A DNA stretch of 64,000 bases from UBA6115 sp040776985. GTDB lineage: Bacteria; Bacillota; Clostridia; Christensenellales; Aristaeellaceae. The first letter of the stretch is position 1. Each line of letters begins with the position of its first letter. The translations under genes were made by a program, and so were the position numbers. Below, piece after piece: positions 8,431-16,880 of the stretch. The stretch is from the NCBI GenBank assembly GCA_040776985.1, contig JAXGZL010000001.1, positions 1 to 64,000 on the forward strand. Reading direction: 5' to 3'. The notes beneath the pieces were generated by a model that saw nothing but the letters and a program-made list of their open reading frames with translations, did not search any database and had not been told where the DNA came from.

Positions 8431-8466
8431 CGGGGAGGGGCGTTTTTGAAAAAACGCCCCTCCCCG
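8431..8466 (-). terminator. 17-bp perfect palindrome after gyrA, likely terminator
   Basis: CGGGGAGGGGCGTTTTT and its exact complement are separated by only two bases. On the minus strand, downstream of gyrA, a T run (six T) follows eight bases after the stem. The flanking sequence with CCCCTCCCCTAAAAACT resembles a dispersed palindromic element rather than a plain terminator. Confidence 0.6.
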
Positions 8467-8488
8467 AACCCCTCCCCTAAAAACTCTG

Positions 8489-10996
8489 TTACATTTCCGG
8501 GAGAGAATCATTGTTTTTGGGCTCTTCTGCCCCGTTGCCGTTCTGGCTTTCCTCGCCGTTTTCTTCCTCCGGCATGGCCCGGGCCACGTCCACGATCTTG
8601 CTACCATCCGCCACCCGCATGATGCGCACCCCCTGGGCCGCGCGGCCGGTCTGGCGGATAGTTTCCGCCGGCACCCGGATGATGGTGCCGTCATCGGTGA
8701 TCACCATGATGTCCTCCTCCGGCTGCACCATCAAAAGCGCCGCCAGGGGGCCGGTCTTGTCCGTCAGGTTCATGGTCTTGATGCCCTTGCCGCCACGGCC
8801 CTGGCCACGGAACAGGCTCAGGTCGCTGCGCTTGCCATAGCCCAGGTCGGAGATGGACAGCACCTCGGCCCCCTCCTCCACCAGCGCCAGGGAGATCACC
8901 TCGTCCTGAGTCTTCTTGTTCAGCCGGATGGAGCGCACGCCCATGCTGGCGCGGCCAGAGGCCCTGATCAGCGCGTCCTCAAAGCGGATGGCCTGGCCCC
9001 AGCGGGTGCCCACCATCACTTCGCTGTCCCCTTCGGTCAGCACGGCGCCAATCAGCAGGTCGTCCTCCCGCAGGTTGATGGCGATAAGTCCCGTACGCCG
9101 GATGTTCCGGTATTCCCGCAGGGCGGTTTTCTTGATCAGCCCGTTTTTGGTGGCCATGATCAGGTACTGGCTGTCCCGGTCCTCCTTGGGCACGGGGATC
9201 ATCACCGACACCTTCTCTTCCGGCATCAGGGGCAGGACATTCACAATGGCGGTGCCCCTGGCCGTTCTTGAGGCCTCCGGAATTTCAAAGCATTTCACGC
9301 TGTAGGCCCTGCCGCGGTCGGTGAAGAACAGCAGGTCGTCATGGCTGTGGACGGTGAAGATCTGCTCCACATAGTCCTCTTCCCGAAGGCCCGTTGCGCT
9401 GATGCCCTTGCCGCCCCGGTGCTGAGCCCGGTAGGTGGACTGGGACAGGCGCTTCACATAGCCAAAGTGGGACAGGGTCACCACCATGTCATCCTTGGGG
9501 ATCAGGTCCTCAAAGTCAATCTCGCCGTGGATCAGGGAGATTTCCGTCCGCCGTTCATCGCTGTAGCGGTCCCTGATCTGCTGCAGCTCTTCCTTGATCA
9601 CGCTCATCAGCTTGTCCCGGTTCTCCAGGATGCTGTTGAGGTAGGCGATGGTCTTTTGCAGCTCGTCAAACTCCGCCTGCAGCTTGTCCGCCTCCAGGTT
9701 GGTAAGCCGGGCCAGCCGCATGTCCAGAATGGCCTGGGCCTGCTTGTCGCTGAAGGCAAAGCGGCTCATCAGCCCTTCCTTCGCCTCCGCCGTGTCCCTG
9801 GAGGCGCGGATCAACTTCACAATCTCGTCAATGTGCAGAAGCGCCTTCAGCAGCCCTTCCAGGATATGGGCCCGGGCCAGGGAGCGGTCCAGGTCATAGC
9901 GGGTGCGCCGGGTCACCACCTCCTCCTGATGGAGGATATAGTGGTGGATCATGCCCTTCAGGGTCAGCACCTGGGGCTGGCCGTTCACCAGGGCCAGCAT
10001 GATAGCGCCAAAGGTCTCCTGCATCTGGGTGTGCTTGAAGAGGAAGCTCAGCACCACGCTGCTCTGGGCGTCCCTTTTCAGGTCAATCACCACCCGCATG
10101 CCTTCCCGGTCAGACTCATCCCTTATATCGCTGATGCCTTCCAGGCGCTTTTCATGCACCAATTCGGCGATCTTGGTGATCAGCCGGGCCTTGTTCACCA
10201 TATAGGGCAGTTCCGTCACGATGATGCGGTTGCGGCCGTTGGGCAGGGTTTCCACCTCGGTCCTGGCCCGCACCAGGATGCGGCCCCGGCCGGTGAAGTA
10301 GGCCTCCCGGATGCCGGCGCGCCCCAGGATGATGCCCCCGGTGGGGAAATCCGGCCCCTTGATGTGCTCCATCAGGGAGTCCAGGGTGATCTCCGGGTCA
10401 TCAATCATGGCGATGGTGCCGTCAATCACCTCCCCCAGGTTGTGGGGTGGGATGTTGGTGGCCATGCCCACCGCGATGCCGGAGGAACCGTTGACCAGCA
10501 GGTTGGGGAAGCGGCTGGGCATGACGCTTGGCTGCATCAGGGTTTCGTCGAAGTTGGGGTAGAAGTCCACCGTGTCCTTGTCAATTTCCCCCAGCAAATG
10601 CCCCGCCATCCGGGACATGCGCGCCTCGGTATAGCGCATGGCCGCCGCCTGGTCGCCGTCCACGGAGCCAAAGTTGCCCTGCCCGTCCACCAGCAGGTAG
10701 CGGGTGGAGAAGTCCTGGGCCAGGCGCACCATGGCGTCATAGACGGAGGTTTCCCCGTGAGGGTGGTATTTGCCCAATACATCGCCCACGATGCGGGCGC
10801 TTTTACGGTAGGGCTTGTCGCTGGTCATGCCCAGCTCGTTCATCGCGTACAGGATGCGCCGGTGCACGGGCTTCAGGCCATCCCGCACGTCCGGCAGCGC
10901 CCGGTTGATGATCACCGCCATGGAATAGGCGATGAATGATTTTTTAACCTCGGTTTCCAGCTCCGTCGGGAGCAATCTGTCTTTAATATCGCTCAT
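8489..10996 (-). CDS. gyrA: DNA gyrase subunit A
   Basis: An 835-residue GyrA, the subunit that breaks and rejoins DNA during negative supercoiling. The catalytic tyrosine is Tyr122 (AMRYTEARM), in the same position as in E. coli. The C-terminal wrapping domain carries the GyrA box as QHRGGKG (usual form QRRGGKG), with further GRGGKG and ASMGVR blades. In the quinolone-resistance region the sequence is HPHGETSVYD, so residues 82-84 are E-T-S instead of the E. coli D-S-A; Asp87 is kept. An acidic, Asn/Gly-rich tail of about 25 residues follows the last blade. It lies 31 bases after gyrB in one operon. Confidence 0.98.
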   Translation of the reverse strand: MSDIKDRLLPTELETEVKKSFIAYSMAVIINRALPDVRDGLKPVHRRILYAMNELGMTSDKPYRKSARIVGDVLGKYHPHGETSVYDAMVRLAQDFSTRYLLVDGQGNFGSVDGDQAAAMRYTEARMSRMAGHLLGEIDKDTVDFYPNFDETLMQPSVMPSRFPNLLVNGSSGIAVGMATNIPPHNLGEVIDGTIAMIDDPEITLDSLMEHIKGPDFPTGGIILGRAGIREAYFTGRGRILVRARTEVETLPNGRNRIIVTELPYMVNKARLITKIAELVHEKRLEGISDIRDESDREGMRVVIDLKRDAQSSVVLSFLFKHTQMQETFGAIMLALVNGQPQVLTLKGMIHHYILHQEEVVTRRTRYDLDRSLARAHILEGLLKALLHIDEIVKLIRASRDTAEAKEGLMSRFAFSDKQAQAILDMRLARLTNLEADKLQAEFDELQKTIAYLNSILENRDKLMSVIKEELQQIRDRYSDERRTEISLIHGEIDFEDLIPKDDMVVTLSHFGYVKRLSQSTYRAQHRGGKGISATGLREEDYVEQIFTVHSHDDLLFFTDRGRAYSVKCFEIPEASRTARGTAIVNVLPLMPEEKVSVMIPVPKEDRDSQYLIMATKNGLIKKTALREYRNIRRTGLIAINLREDDLLIGAVLTEGDSEVMVGTRWGQAIRFEDALIRASGRASMGVRSIRLNKKTQDEVISLALVEEGAEVLSISDLGYGKRSDLSLFRGQGRGGKGIKTMNLTDKTGPLAALLMVQPEEDIMVITDDGTIIRVPAETIRQTGRAAQGVRIMRVADGSKIVDVARAMPEEENGEESQNGNGAEEPKNNDSLPEM

Positions 10997-11027
10997 GCTG
11001 TGTTACGTCCTCTATCTTCTGCGCTTA

Positions 11028-13001
11028 TCAGATGTCCAGGTCGGCCACCATGTCGTAGTTCTGCTCGATAAACTCCCGCCGGGGCTCCACCTGATCCCCC
11101 ATCAGGAGGGTGAAGGTCTCGTCCGCCGCGATGGCGTCTGACACCGTCACCTGCATCATGGTGCGGGTTTCAGGGTTCATGGTGGTGGTCCAGAGCTGCT
11201 CGGAGGACATCTCTCCCAGGCCCTTGTAGCGCTGGATCTCGGGCTTGGGCTCCCGGCCGATTTCGTTCAGCAGGCGCTCCAGCGCCGGGTCGTCATAGAC
11301 ATAATGCTCCTGCTTGTTCTTGGTCACCTTGTACAGCGGCGGCATGGCGATGTAGACATAGCCCCGCTCAATCAGCGGCCGCATGTGCCGGTAGAAGAAG
11401 GTCAGCAGCAAAACCCGGATATGGGCGCCGTCCACGTCCGCGTCCGTCATGCAGACAATGCGGTGATAGCGCAGCTTGGAGATGTCAAAGTCCTGCCCGA
11501 TGCCGCAGCCAAAGGCGGTAATCATGTTCTTGATTTCCTCGTTCATGAGGATGCGGTCAATCCGGGTCTTTTCCACGTTGAGGATCTTGCCGCGCAGGGG
11601 CAGGATGGCCTGGAAGTGCCGGTCACGCCCGGTTTTGGCGCTGCCGCCGGCGGAGTTGCCTTCCACCAGGAAGATCTCGCACTTGGCCGGGTCCGTCTCA
11701 GAGCAGTCCGCCAGCTTGCCAGGCAGGGCTGCAGATTCCAGCACCGTCTTGCGCCGGGTCAATTCCCTGGCCTTGCGGGCCGCCTCACGGGCCCTGGCTG
11801 CCCCCAGGCAGCGGTCCAGGATCACCTGGGCCACGCCCGGGTTTTCCTCCAGGTAGGCGCCCAGTTGTTCGCTCACCAGGCTGTCTACAATGCCCCTGAC
11901 CTCGCTGTTGCCCAGCTTGGACTTGGTCTGGCCTTCAAACTGGGGCTCCGTCAGCTTGACAGAGATCACCGCCGCCAGGCTTTCACGCACATCCTCGCCC
12001 TTCAGGTTGGCGTCCGCTTCCTTCAGGAACTTGTAGCGCCTGCCATAGTCATTGATGGTGCGGGTGAGGGCCGTGTAAAAACCGACCAGGTGGGTGCCGC
12101 CCTCCGGCGTGCGGATATTGTTGGCAAAGGCGTAGACATTCTCCTGGTAGGAGTCGTTGTACTGGAGGGACACCTCCACCGACACCTCGTTCTTCAGCCC
12201 TTCCATGTAGACGGGCTCCGGGAACAGGGTGGTCTTGTTCTTGTTGAGGAACTTGACAAACTCCCGGATGCCGCCCTCATAGCGGTAGCTGCGGGCGTCC
12301 ACCGGGTCCACCCGCTCATCGGTGATGTCAATGCGGATGCCCTTGTTGAGGAAGGCCATCTCCCGCATCCGGGTGCTGAGGGTGTCCATGCGGAACTCGC
12401 TGCCCACATCAAAGATGCCCCCGTCATGCTCTTCCATTTTCAAATCCGGCCAGAACTGAACCCGGGTGCCGCTCTTCTCAGTGGTGCCCACCACCTTCAG
12501 GTCGTGGTCCACCTTGCCCCGGGTGTAGCTTTGCTCATGGATCTGGCCATGCTGCTCCACCCTTACCGTCATCTTCCTTGACAGGGCGTTCACCACCGAG
12601 GCGCCCACGCCGTGCAGGCCGCCGGACACCTTGTATCCGCCGCCGCCAAACTTGCCGCCCGCGTGCAGCACCGTCAGGCAGACCTCCACCGCGGGCCGGC
12701 CCAACTTGGGATGAATGCCTACCGGGAAGCCGCGGCCGTTGTCCTGGACGCTGACGGAGCCGTCCGGGTGCAGGTTCACCTGGATGTGGTCACAGTAGCC
12801 GGCCAGCGCCTCGTCAATGGCGTTGTCCACAATCTCATACACCATGTGGTGCATGCCGTTGGCATCGGTGGAGCCGATGTACATGCCCGGCCGCTTGCGC
12901 ACCGCCTCCAGGCCTTCCAGCACCTGTATATCCTTCTCATCATATGCAGCATCCACATGGGTCGCCATGTGGGAAAGATCCTGATTGTTATCCTGGGTCA
13001 T
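11028..13001 (-). CDS. gyrB: DNA gyrase subunit B
   Basis: A 657-residue GyrB with the GHKL ATPase motifs (EIVDNAIDEALAGYC, GRGFPVGIH, GGLHGVGASVVNALS), a transducer domain, and the TOPRIM motifs EGNSAGGSAKTGRDR and DADVDGAHIR, ending with the GyrB C-terminal YKGLGEMS. The TOPRIM motif normally reads EGDSAGGSA; here the Asp that aligns with E. coli Asp426 is Asn. The essential Glu before it and both Asp of DADVDG are present, so the enzyme should be active. The residues after AGYC...GRG fit GyrB better than ParE, and gyrA follows directly. Confidence 0.97.
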   Translation of the reverse strand: MTQDNNQDLSHMATHVDAAYDEKDIQVLEGLEAVRKRPGMYIGSTDANGMHHMVYEIVDNAIDEALAGYCDHIQVNLHPDGSVSVQDNGRGFPVGIHPKLGRPAVEVCLTVLHAGGKFGGGGYKVSGGLHGVGASVVNALSRKMTVRVEQHGQIHEQSYTRGKVDHDLKVVGTTEKSGTRVQFWPDLKMEEHDGGIFDVGSEFRMDTLSTRMREMAFLNKGIRIDITDERVDPVDARSYRYEGGIREFVKFLNKNKTTLFPEPVYMEGLKNEVSVEVSLQYNDSYQENVYAFANNIRTPEGGTHLVGFYTALTRTINDYGRRYKFLKEADANLKGEDVRESLAAVISVKLTEPQFEGQTKSKLGNSEVRGIVDSLVSEQLGAYLEENPGVAQVILDRCLGAARAREAARKARELTRRKTVLESAALPGKLADCSETDPAKCEIFLVEGNSAGGSAKTGRDRHFQAILPLRGKILNVEKTRIDRILMNEEIKNMITAFGCGIGQDFDISKLRYHRIVCMTDADVDGAHIRVLLLTFFYRHMRPLIERGYVYIAMPPLYKVTKNKQEHYVYDDPALERLLNEIGREPKPEIQRYKGLGEMSSEQLWTTTMNPETRTMMQVTVSDAIAADETFTLLMGDQVEPRREFIEQNYDMVADLDI

Positions 13002-13143
13002 ACCTTACCTCTCAATCGTTCTGGACAGGGACGGGAAGCGCAGCACCGCGCTTTTTCCCTCCCTTTATGATAGCATATTTTGGTCAAAATTGGAAGGTTT
13101 AAGCGCTTGATCTCACATCGAAAAACCCCTTATACCAGACGGG

Positions 13144-13172
13144 TTTACAGCATGCTGACGCTTTTGTATAAT
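13144..13172 (+). promoter_or_regulatory. Promoter of the two-component operon
   Basis: TTTACA (13144-13149), 17-base spacer, TATAAT (13167-13172), 45 bases before the response-regulator ATG. The -35 matches five of six and the -10 is perfect. Confidence 0.75.
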
Positions 13173-13217
13173 ATGGTCATTGATTGTCCTTGAAAACGGA
13201 TGTTGGGAGGCGCAAAA

Positions 13218-13904
13218 ATGCCCATCAAAGCCCTGATAGCGGATGACCAGCCCCAGATCGCGGAGGTGCTGCGGCTTTACTGCGAAAAGGAGGGCTATGT
13301 CACCCGCGTGGCCGCCAACGGCGAGGAGGCGCTGCAACTGTTCGACTCCTTCCAGCCGGACGTGGTGCTGCTGGATGTGATGATGCCAAAGGTGGACGGG
13401 TTTGAGGTCTGCCGGCAGATCCGCGCCAGGGGAAACACCCCGGTGATCATGATCACCGCCCGGGGGGAGGACTATGAGAAGATCATGGGCCTGGACATCG
13501 GGGCGGATGACTACATCGTCAAGCCCTTCTCCCCGGAGGAGGTGATGGCCAGGGTGCGCGCAGTATTAAGGCGCCTGGTCCGGGAGGATGCCGGACAGGA
13601 GCTGCGCCTGGGCAGCCTTGTGGTCAACCTCAGCCAGTATGAGGCCAGCGTGGCGGGCGCCCCGCTGACGCTGACCAAAAAGGAGATGGAACTGCTCTAC
13701 ACCTTTGCCTCAAACCCGGGCCGGGTATTCTCCCGGGAAAAGCTGCTGAGCCTGCTCTGGGGCTATGACTACCTGGGGGACGCCCGCACAGTGGACAGCC
13801 ATGTGAAGCGCCTCCGGGCCAAGGTGGACGCCATCCCCCACCCGGACTGGGCCATCGCCACGGTCTGGGGCGTTGGCTACAAGCTGGAAGTGACCCATGT
13901 TTAG
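13218..13904 (+). CDS. OmpR/PhoB-family response regulator
   Basis: A 228-residue regulator with an N-terminal receiver domain (acidic pair DD at 9-10, phospho-acceptor Asp53 in VLLDVMMP, Lys in DDYIVKPF) and a C-terminal winged-helix DNA-binding domain ending GVGYKLEV. The ATG at 13218 has GGGAGG seven bases upstream and gives a normal receiver start; an ATG six codons earlier overlaps that ribosome site. It overlaps the histidine kinase by eight bases, a pair that is made and works together. The target genes are unknown; no neighbour suggests the stimulus. Confidence 0.93.
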   Translation: MPIKALIADDQPQIAEVLRLYCEKEGYVTRVAANGEEALQLFDSFQPDVVLLDVMMPKVDGFEVCRQIRARGNTPVIMITARGEDYEKIMGLDIGADDYIVKPFSPEEVMARVRAVLRRLVREDAGQELRLGSLVVNLSQYEASVAGAPLTLTKKEMELLYTFASNPGRVFSREKLLSLLWGYDYLGDARTVDSHVKRLRAKVDAIPHPDWAIATVWGVGYKLEVTHV

Positions 13905-15330
13905 AACCATCACCGGCAAGCTGGCCCTGGCCCTGGCCCTGGCCCTCACCGTGCTGGCCCTGGCGGTGGGCTTCAGCTTTTCGGCGCTTTTCAGCCAGTA
14001 TTCCAGAGAAAGCGCCCGGGAGCGCCTGCAAAACCAGTCCCGGGTTATCCTCTCCCTGGTGAATGCCGGCATGCAGGAGGGCAGCGGACGTGGCCAGATG
14101 CGCGGCAGCGCCGGCTACCGCCGCTATCTGCAGGCGCTCAACTCCCAGGCGGACATTGACGCCTGGGTGGTGGACCGGGGCGGCAACATCACCACCGGCT
14201 ACCAGCAGGCGCAAGGCGTGCTGCCGGAGGGCAGCCTCAGCCTGATCCAATCCGTCCTGGCCGGGGAAAGCCGTTTTCTGGAGGGCTTTTCCAACCAGCT
14301 GGGCCTGCCCACCCTCACCCTGGGGGTGCCCATCCTGCGCCAGGGAAGCATTGAGGGGGCGCTGCTGCTGCACACCCCGCTGGAAGCGCTGCGCCAGGCG
14401 CAGGCAGCCGGGCTTCGCACCCTTCTGGTCAGCGTGGCCATTGGCCTGGCGCTTTCCCTGCTGGTTTCCCTCTTTTTGGTGCGGCGCTATTCCAGGCCGC
14501 TCAAGCAGGTGCGCGCCACCGCCCTCTCCCTGGCGGAGGGGGACTACAACGCCCGCACCGGCATCCTCCAGCGGGATGAGGTGGGCGAGCTGGCGCAGGC
14601 GGTGGACACCCTCTCCGCCCGGCTGGACCAGGCCAGGGCAGAGCGCCGGGACGCGGAAAGGCTGCGCCAGGACTTTATGGCCAATGTCTCCCATGAACTA
14701 AAGACCCCGGTGGCGGTGCTGCGGGCCATGCTGGAGACTCTGAGGGACGGCCTGGTCACAGAGCCGGATAAGACCAAGGCGTATTACGATGCCATGCTGG
14801 ACGAAACCAGCGCCCTGGACGCCCTCATCCGGGACCAGATGGAACTAAGCCGTCTGCAAACCCCTGGCTTCAGCCTGACCCTGGAGCCCCTGGACCTGCG
14901 CCAGACCGCCCGGGACGCCCTGCGCAGCGCCCAGGCCATGGCAGATCAGAAGGGCGTCACGCTGGCGTCCCGGCTGCCGGATGTCCCGGTGATGGTGGAA
15001 GGGGACGTGGGCCGGCTAAGGCAGATGCTTATGATCATCCTGGACAACGCCCTGCGCTTTGCGCCAAAGGGCAGCGAAGTCCGTCTGACGATGGACCAAA
15101 ACAGCCTCTCCGTGCAGGACGCCGGCCCCGGCATCCCGGAGGACAGCCTGCCCCGCGTCTTTGAGCGCTTCTACCGGGTGCCCGGCGGCGAAAAGGGCCC
15201 CGGCTCCGGCCTGGGCCTGGCCATCGCTCGGGAAATCGCCCAGCGCCACGGCATGCAAATCACCGCCACCAACCGGAGAGAGGGCGGGGCGGTGTTCCGT
15301 GTCGGCTGGATTAAAGATGCAGTTCTGTGA
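13897..15330 (+). CDS. Membrane sensor histidine kinase
   Basis: A 477-residue kinase: transmembrane helix at about 8-28, an extracytoplasmic sensor of about 130 residues, a second helix near 165-188, a HAMP linker, the dimerisation/phosphoacceptor segment NVSHELKTPV near residue 265, and a C-terminal HATPase with N box (IILDNALRFA), G1 (DAGPGIP) and G2 (GSGLGLAIA). The layout is that of BaeS/PhoR-like kinases. The sensor region has no obvious ligand motif. It is translated from an ATG inside the end of its regulator gene. Confidence 0.92.
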   Translation: MFRTITGKLALALALALTVLALAVGFSFSALFSQYSRESARERLQNQSRVILSLVNAGMQEGSGRGQMRGSAGYRRYLQALNSQADIDAWVVDRGGNITTGYQQAQGVLPEGSLSLIQSVLAGESRFLEGFSNQLGLPTLTLGVPILRQGSIEGALLLHTPLEALRQAQAAGLRTLLVSVAIGLALSLLVSLFLVRRYSRPLKQVRATALSLAEGDYNARTGILQRDEVGELAQAVDTLSARLDQARAERRDAERLRQDFMANVSHELKTPVAVLRAMLETLRDGLVTEPDKTKAYYDAMLDETSALDALIRDQMELSRLQTPGFSLTLEPLDLRQTARDALRSAQAMADQKGVTLASRLPDVPVMVEGDVGRLRQMLMIILDNALRFAPKGSEVRLTMDQNSLSVQDAGPGIPEDSLPRVFERFYRVPGGEKGPGSGLGLAIAREIAQRHGMQITATNRREGGAVFRVGWIKDAVL

Positions 15331-15393
15331 CTGAAATCGTTCCCAGCGACATGTGCACTGGGCACGTTGCTTTTGTGCACTTTAGCCCACAAA

Positions 15394-15463
15394 CAATGAG
15401 GCCACCGCTTGTTGCGGTAGCCTCATTGCAATTCTATCCGCCAAAGAATCCGCAGATTCTTTG
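15394..15463. terminator. Two hairpins between convergent genes
   Basis: A 15-bp stem with one mismatch and a 5-nt loop spans 15394-15428 (CAATGAGGC...GCCTCATTG). A second, perfect 9-bp stem, CAAAGAATC-cgca-GATTCTTTG, spans 15442-15463. Neither is followed by a proper T run, so they are only possible terminators for the kinase gene and the symporter gene that end here. Confidence 0.45.
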
Positions 15464-15472
15464 ACGAGCGGA

Positions 15473-16846
15473 TTATCCGATGCCGCCCCAGGCGCCACCG
15501 ATGATCAGGATGGCCACTGCCAGGATGCAGTAGACATACTTGGACAGGGGCATGATCCAGGCGGGAACGGGCTTGCTGCGGCCTTTTTGCAGCTCGTCCT
15601 TGACGTTCTGGTCGCCATAGATCCAGAAGAAGATGATGCCGGCCATGGCAGCGCCCAGGGGGCAGACATAGATGGACACCGCATCCATCCAGGGCTCGAT
15701 GATGCCCTGAATCAGGGTGGCCACGATGATGCCGATGCCGCCGATGGTCAGGCAGGCTTTGAGCCGGTCCAGGCCAAACTTCTCCTGAAGGGTGGCGATG
15801 GGCGCCTCAAAGAGGTTGATGAGGGAGGTCATGCCGGCAAAGAGCACCGCCACAAAGAACACGATGACGATGATGTTGCCGCCGGGCATGCCGTTGAAGA
15901 GGTTGGGCAGGAAGATGAACATCAGGCCGGGGCCGCCCTGGTCCAGCTGAACGCCGGTGGTGGCCATGGCGGGGATGATCACAAAGGCGGCCAGCAGGGC
16001 AGCCAGGGTGTCAAAGATCGCCACGTTGCGGGCGGAGTTGGGGATGTCTTCCCCGTCGCCCAGGTAGGAGCCATAGATCAGCGTGCCGTTGCCGGCAATG
16101 GACAGGGAGAAGAAAGCCTGGCCCATGGCATACACCCAGACCCTGGGATCCTTCCATCCCTCGATGTTGAAGGAGAAGATGTACTTGTAGCCGTCCGCGG
16201 CGCCCGGCTGGAAAGCCAGGTAGATGGCCAGCCCCAGAAACAGGAAGAAGAACAGGGGCATCATGATCTTGTTGGCCTTTTCAATGCCGTTGCCAACGCC
16301 AAAGATCAGGATCGCAAAGACAGCCACCAGGCCGATCCACAGCCACATGTTGTTGCCAAAGGAGGTGGCGGTGGCGCCAAAGGCCGCGCCCAGGGCGGGC
16401 ACGCCGCCGGTCATCACGCCCTCAACATCCACCATGGGCGGGTTCAGGGTGGCGCCAGAGAAGGCGCCAAAGGTGTACTTCATGATCCAGCCCACCACGA
16501 TGGAGTAGCCGATCGCCAGGGCCAGGGAGCCAAGCACCGGCACCAGGCCCAGGCCTTCGCCCAGCCGGGGGCTGAGCCCACGGTTTTTGAAGGCCTTGCC
16601 AAAGGCGCCGATGGGGCCGGAGCGGGCGCCGCGGCCAAAGCCCATCTCGCCGATGACACCGGAGGAGGCGATGAGGAATACGAAGATAAAGTAAGGGATC
16701 AGGAAGGTGCCGCCGCCGTATTTGGAGACGCGCTGGGGAAACATCCAGATGTTCCCCATCCCCACGGCAGATCCGATGCAGGCCAGGATAAAGCCCCATT
16801 TGGTGCGAAAACCATCCCGTTTCGCAGGCGCTTTGTCATTGGTCAT
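15473..16846 (-). CDS. Neurotransmitter:sodium symporter family transporter, probably for tryptophan
   Basis: A 457-residue membrane protein of the NSS (SLC6/LeuT-like) family. The hallmark first helix is present: GFILACIGSAVGMGNIWMFP, whose unwound part binds substrate and sodium, and later helices follow the LeuT plan (about 11-12 segments). The family co-transports amino acids with Na+. Known relatives include TnaT of Symbiobacterium and MhsT of Bacillus, both tryptophan carriers. The tryptophanase gene lies 34 bases upstream on the same strand, so tryptophan import for breakdown is the likely job. The substrate is inferred from context. Confidence 0.85.
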   Translation of the reverse strand: MTNDKAPAKRDGFRTKWGFILACIGSAVGMGNIWMFPQRVSKYGGGTFLIPYFIFVFLIASSGVIGEMGFGRGARSGPIGAFGKAFKNRGLSPRLGEGLGLVPVLGSLALAIGYSIVVGWIMKYTFGAFSGATLNPPMVDVEGVMTGGVPALGAAFGATATSFGNNMWLWIGLVAVFAILIFGVGNGIEKANKIMMPLFFFLFLGLAIYLAFQPGAADGYKYIFSFNIEGWKDPRVWVYAMGQAFFSLSIAGNGTLIYGSYLGDGEDIPNSARNVAIFDTLAALLAAFVIIPAMATTGVQLDQGGPGLMFIFLPNLFNGMPGGNIIVIVFFVAVLFAGMTSLINLFEAPIATLQEKFGLDRLKACLTIGGIGIIVATLIQGIIEPWMDAVSIYVCPLGAAMAGIIFFWIYGDQNVKDELQKGRSKPVPAWIMPLSKYVYCILAVAILIIGGAWGGIG

Positions 16847-16880
16847 AATGGGTGTCCACCTTTCGAATTAATGTGATAAA

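Noticed and set aside
9341..10939. Long open frame opposite gyrA, and similar long frames opposite gyrB, mazG, the symporter and others
   Set aside because: These are shadows of GC-rich genes in other frames: His/Gln/Gly/Arg-rich, with no domain and no ribosome site.
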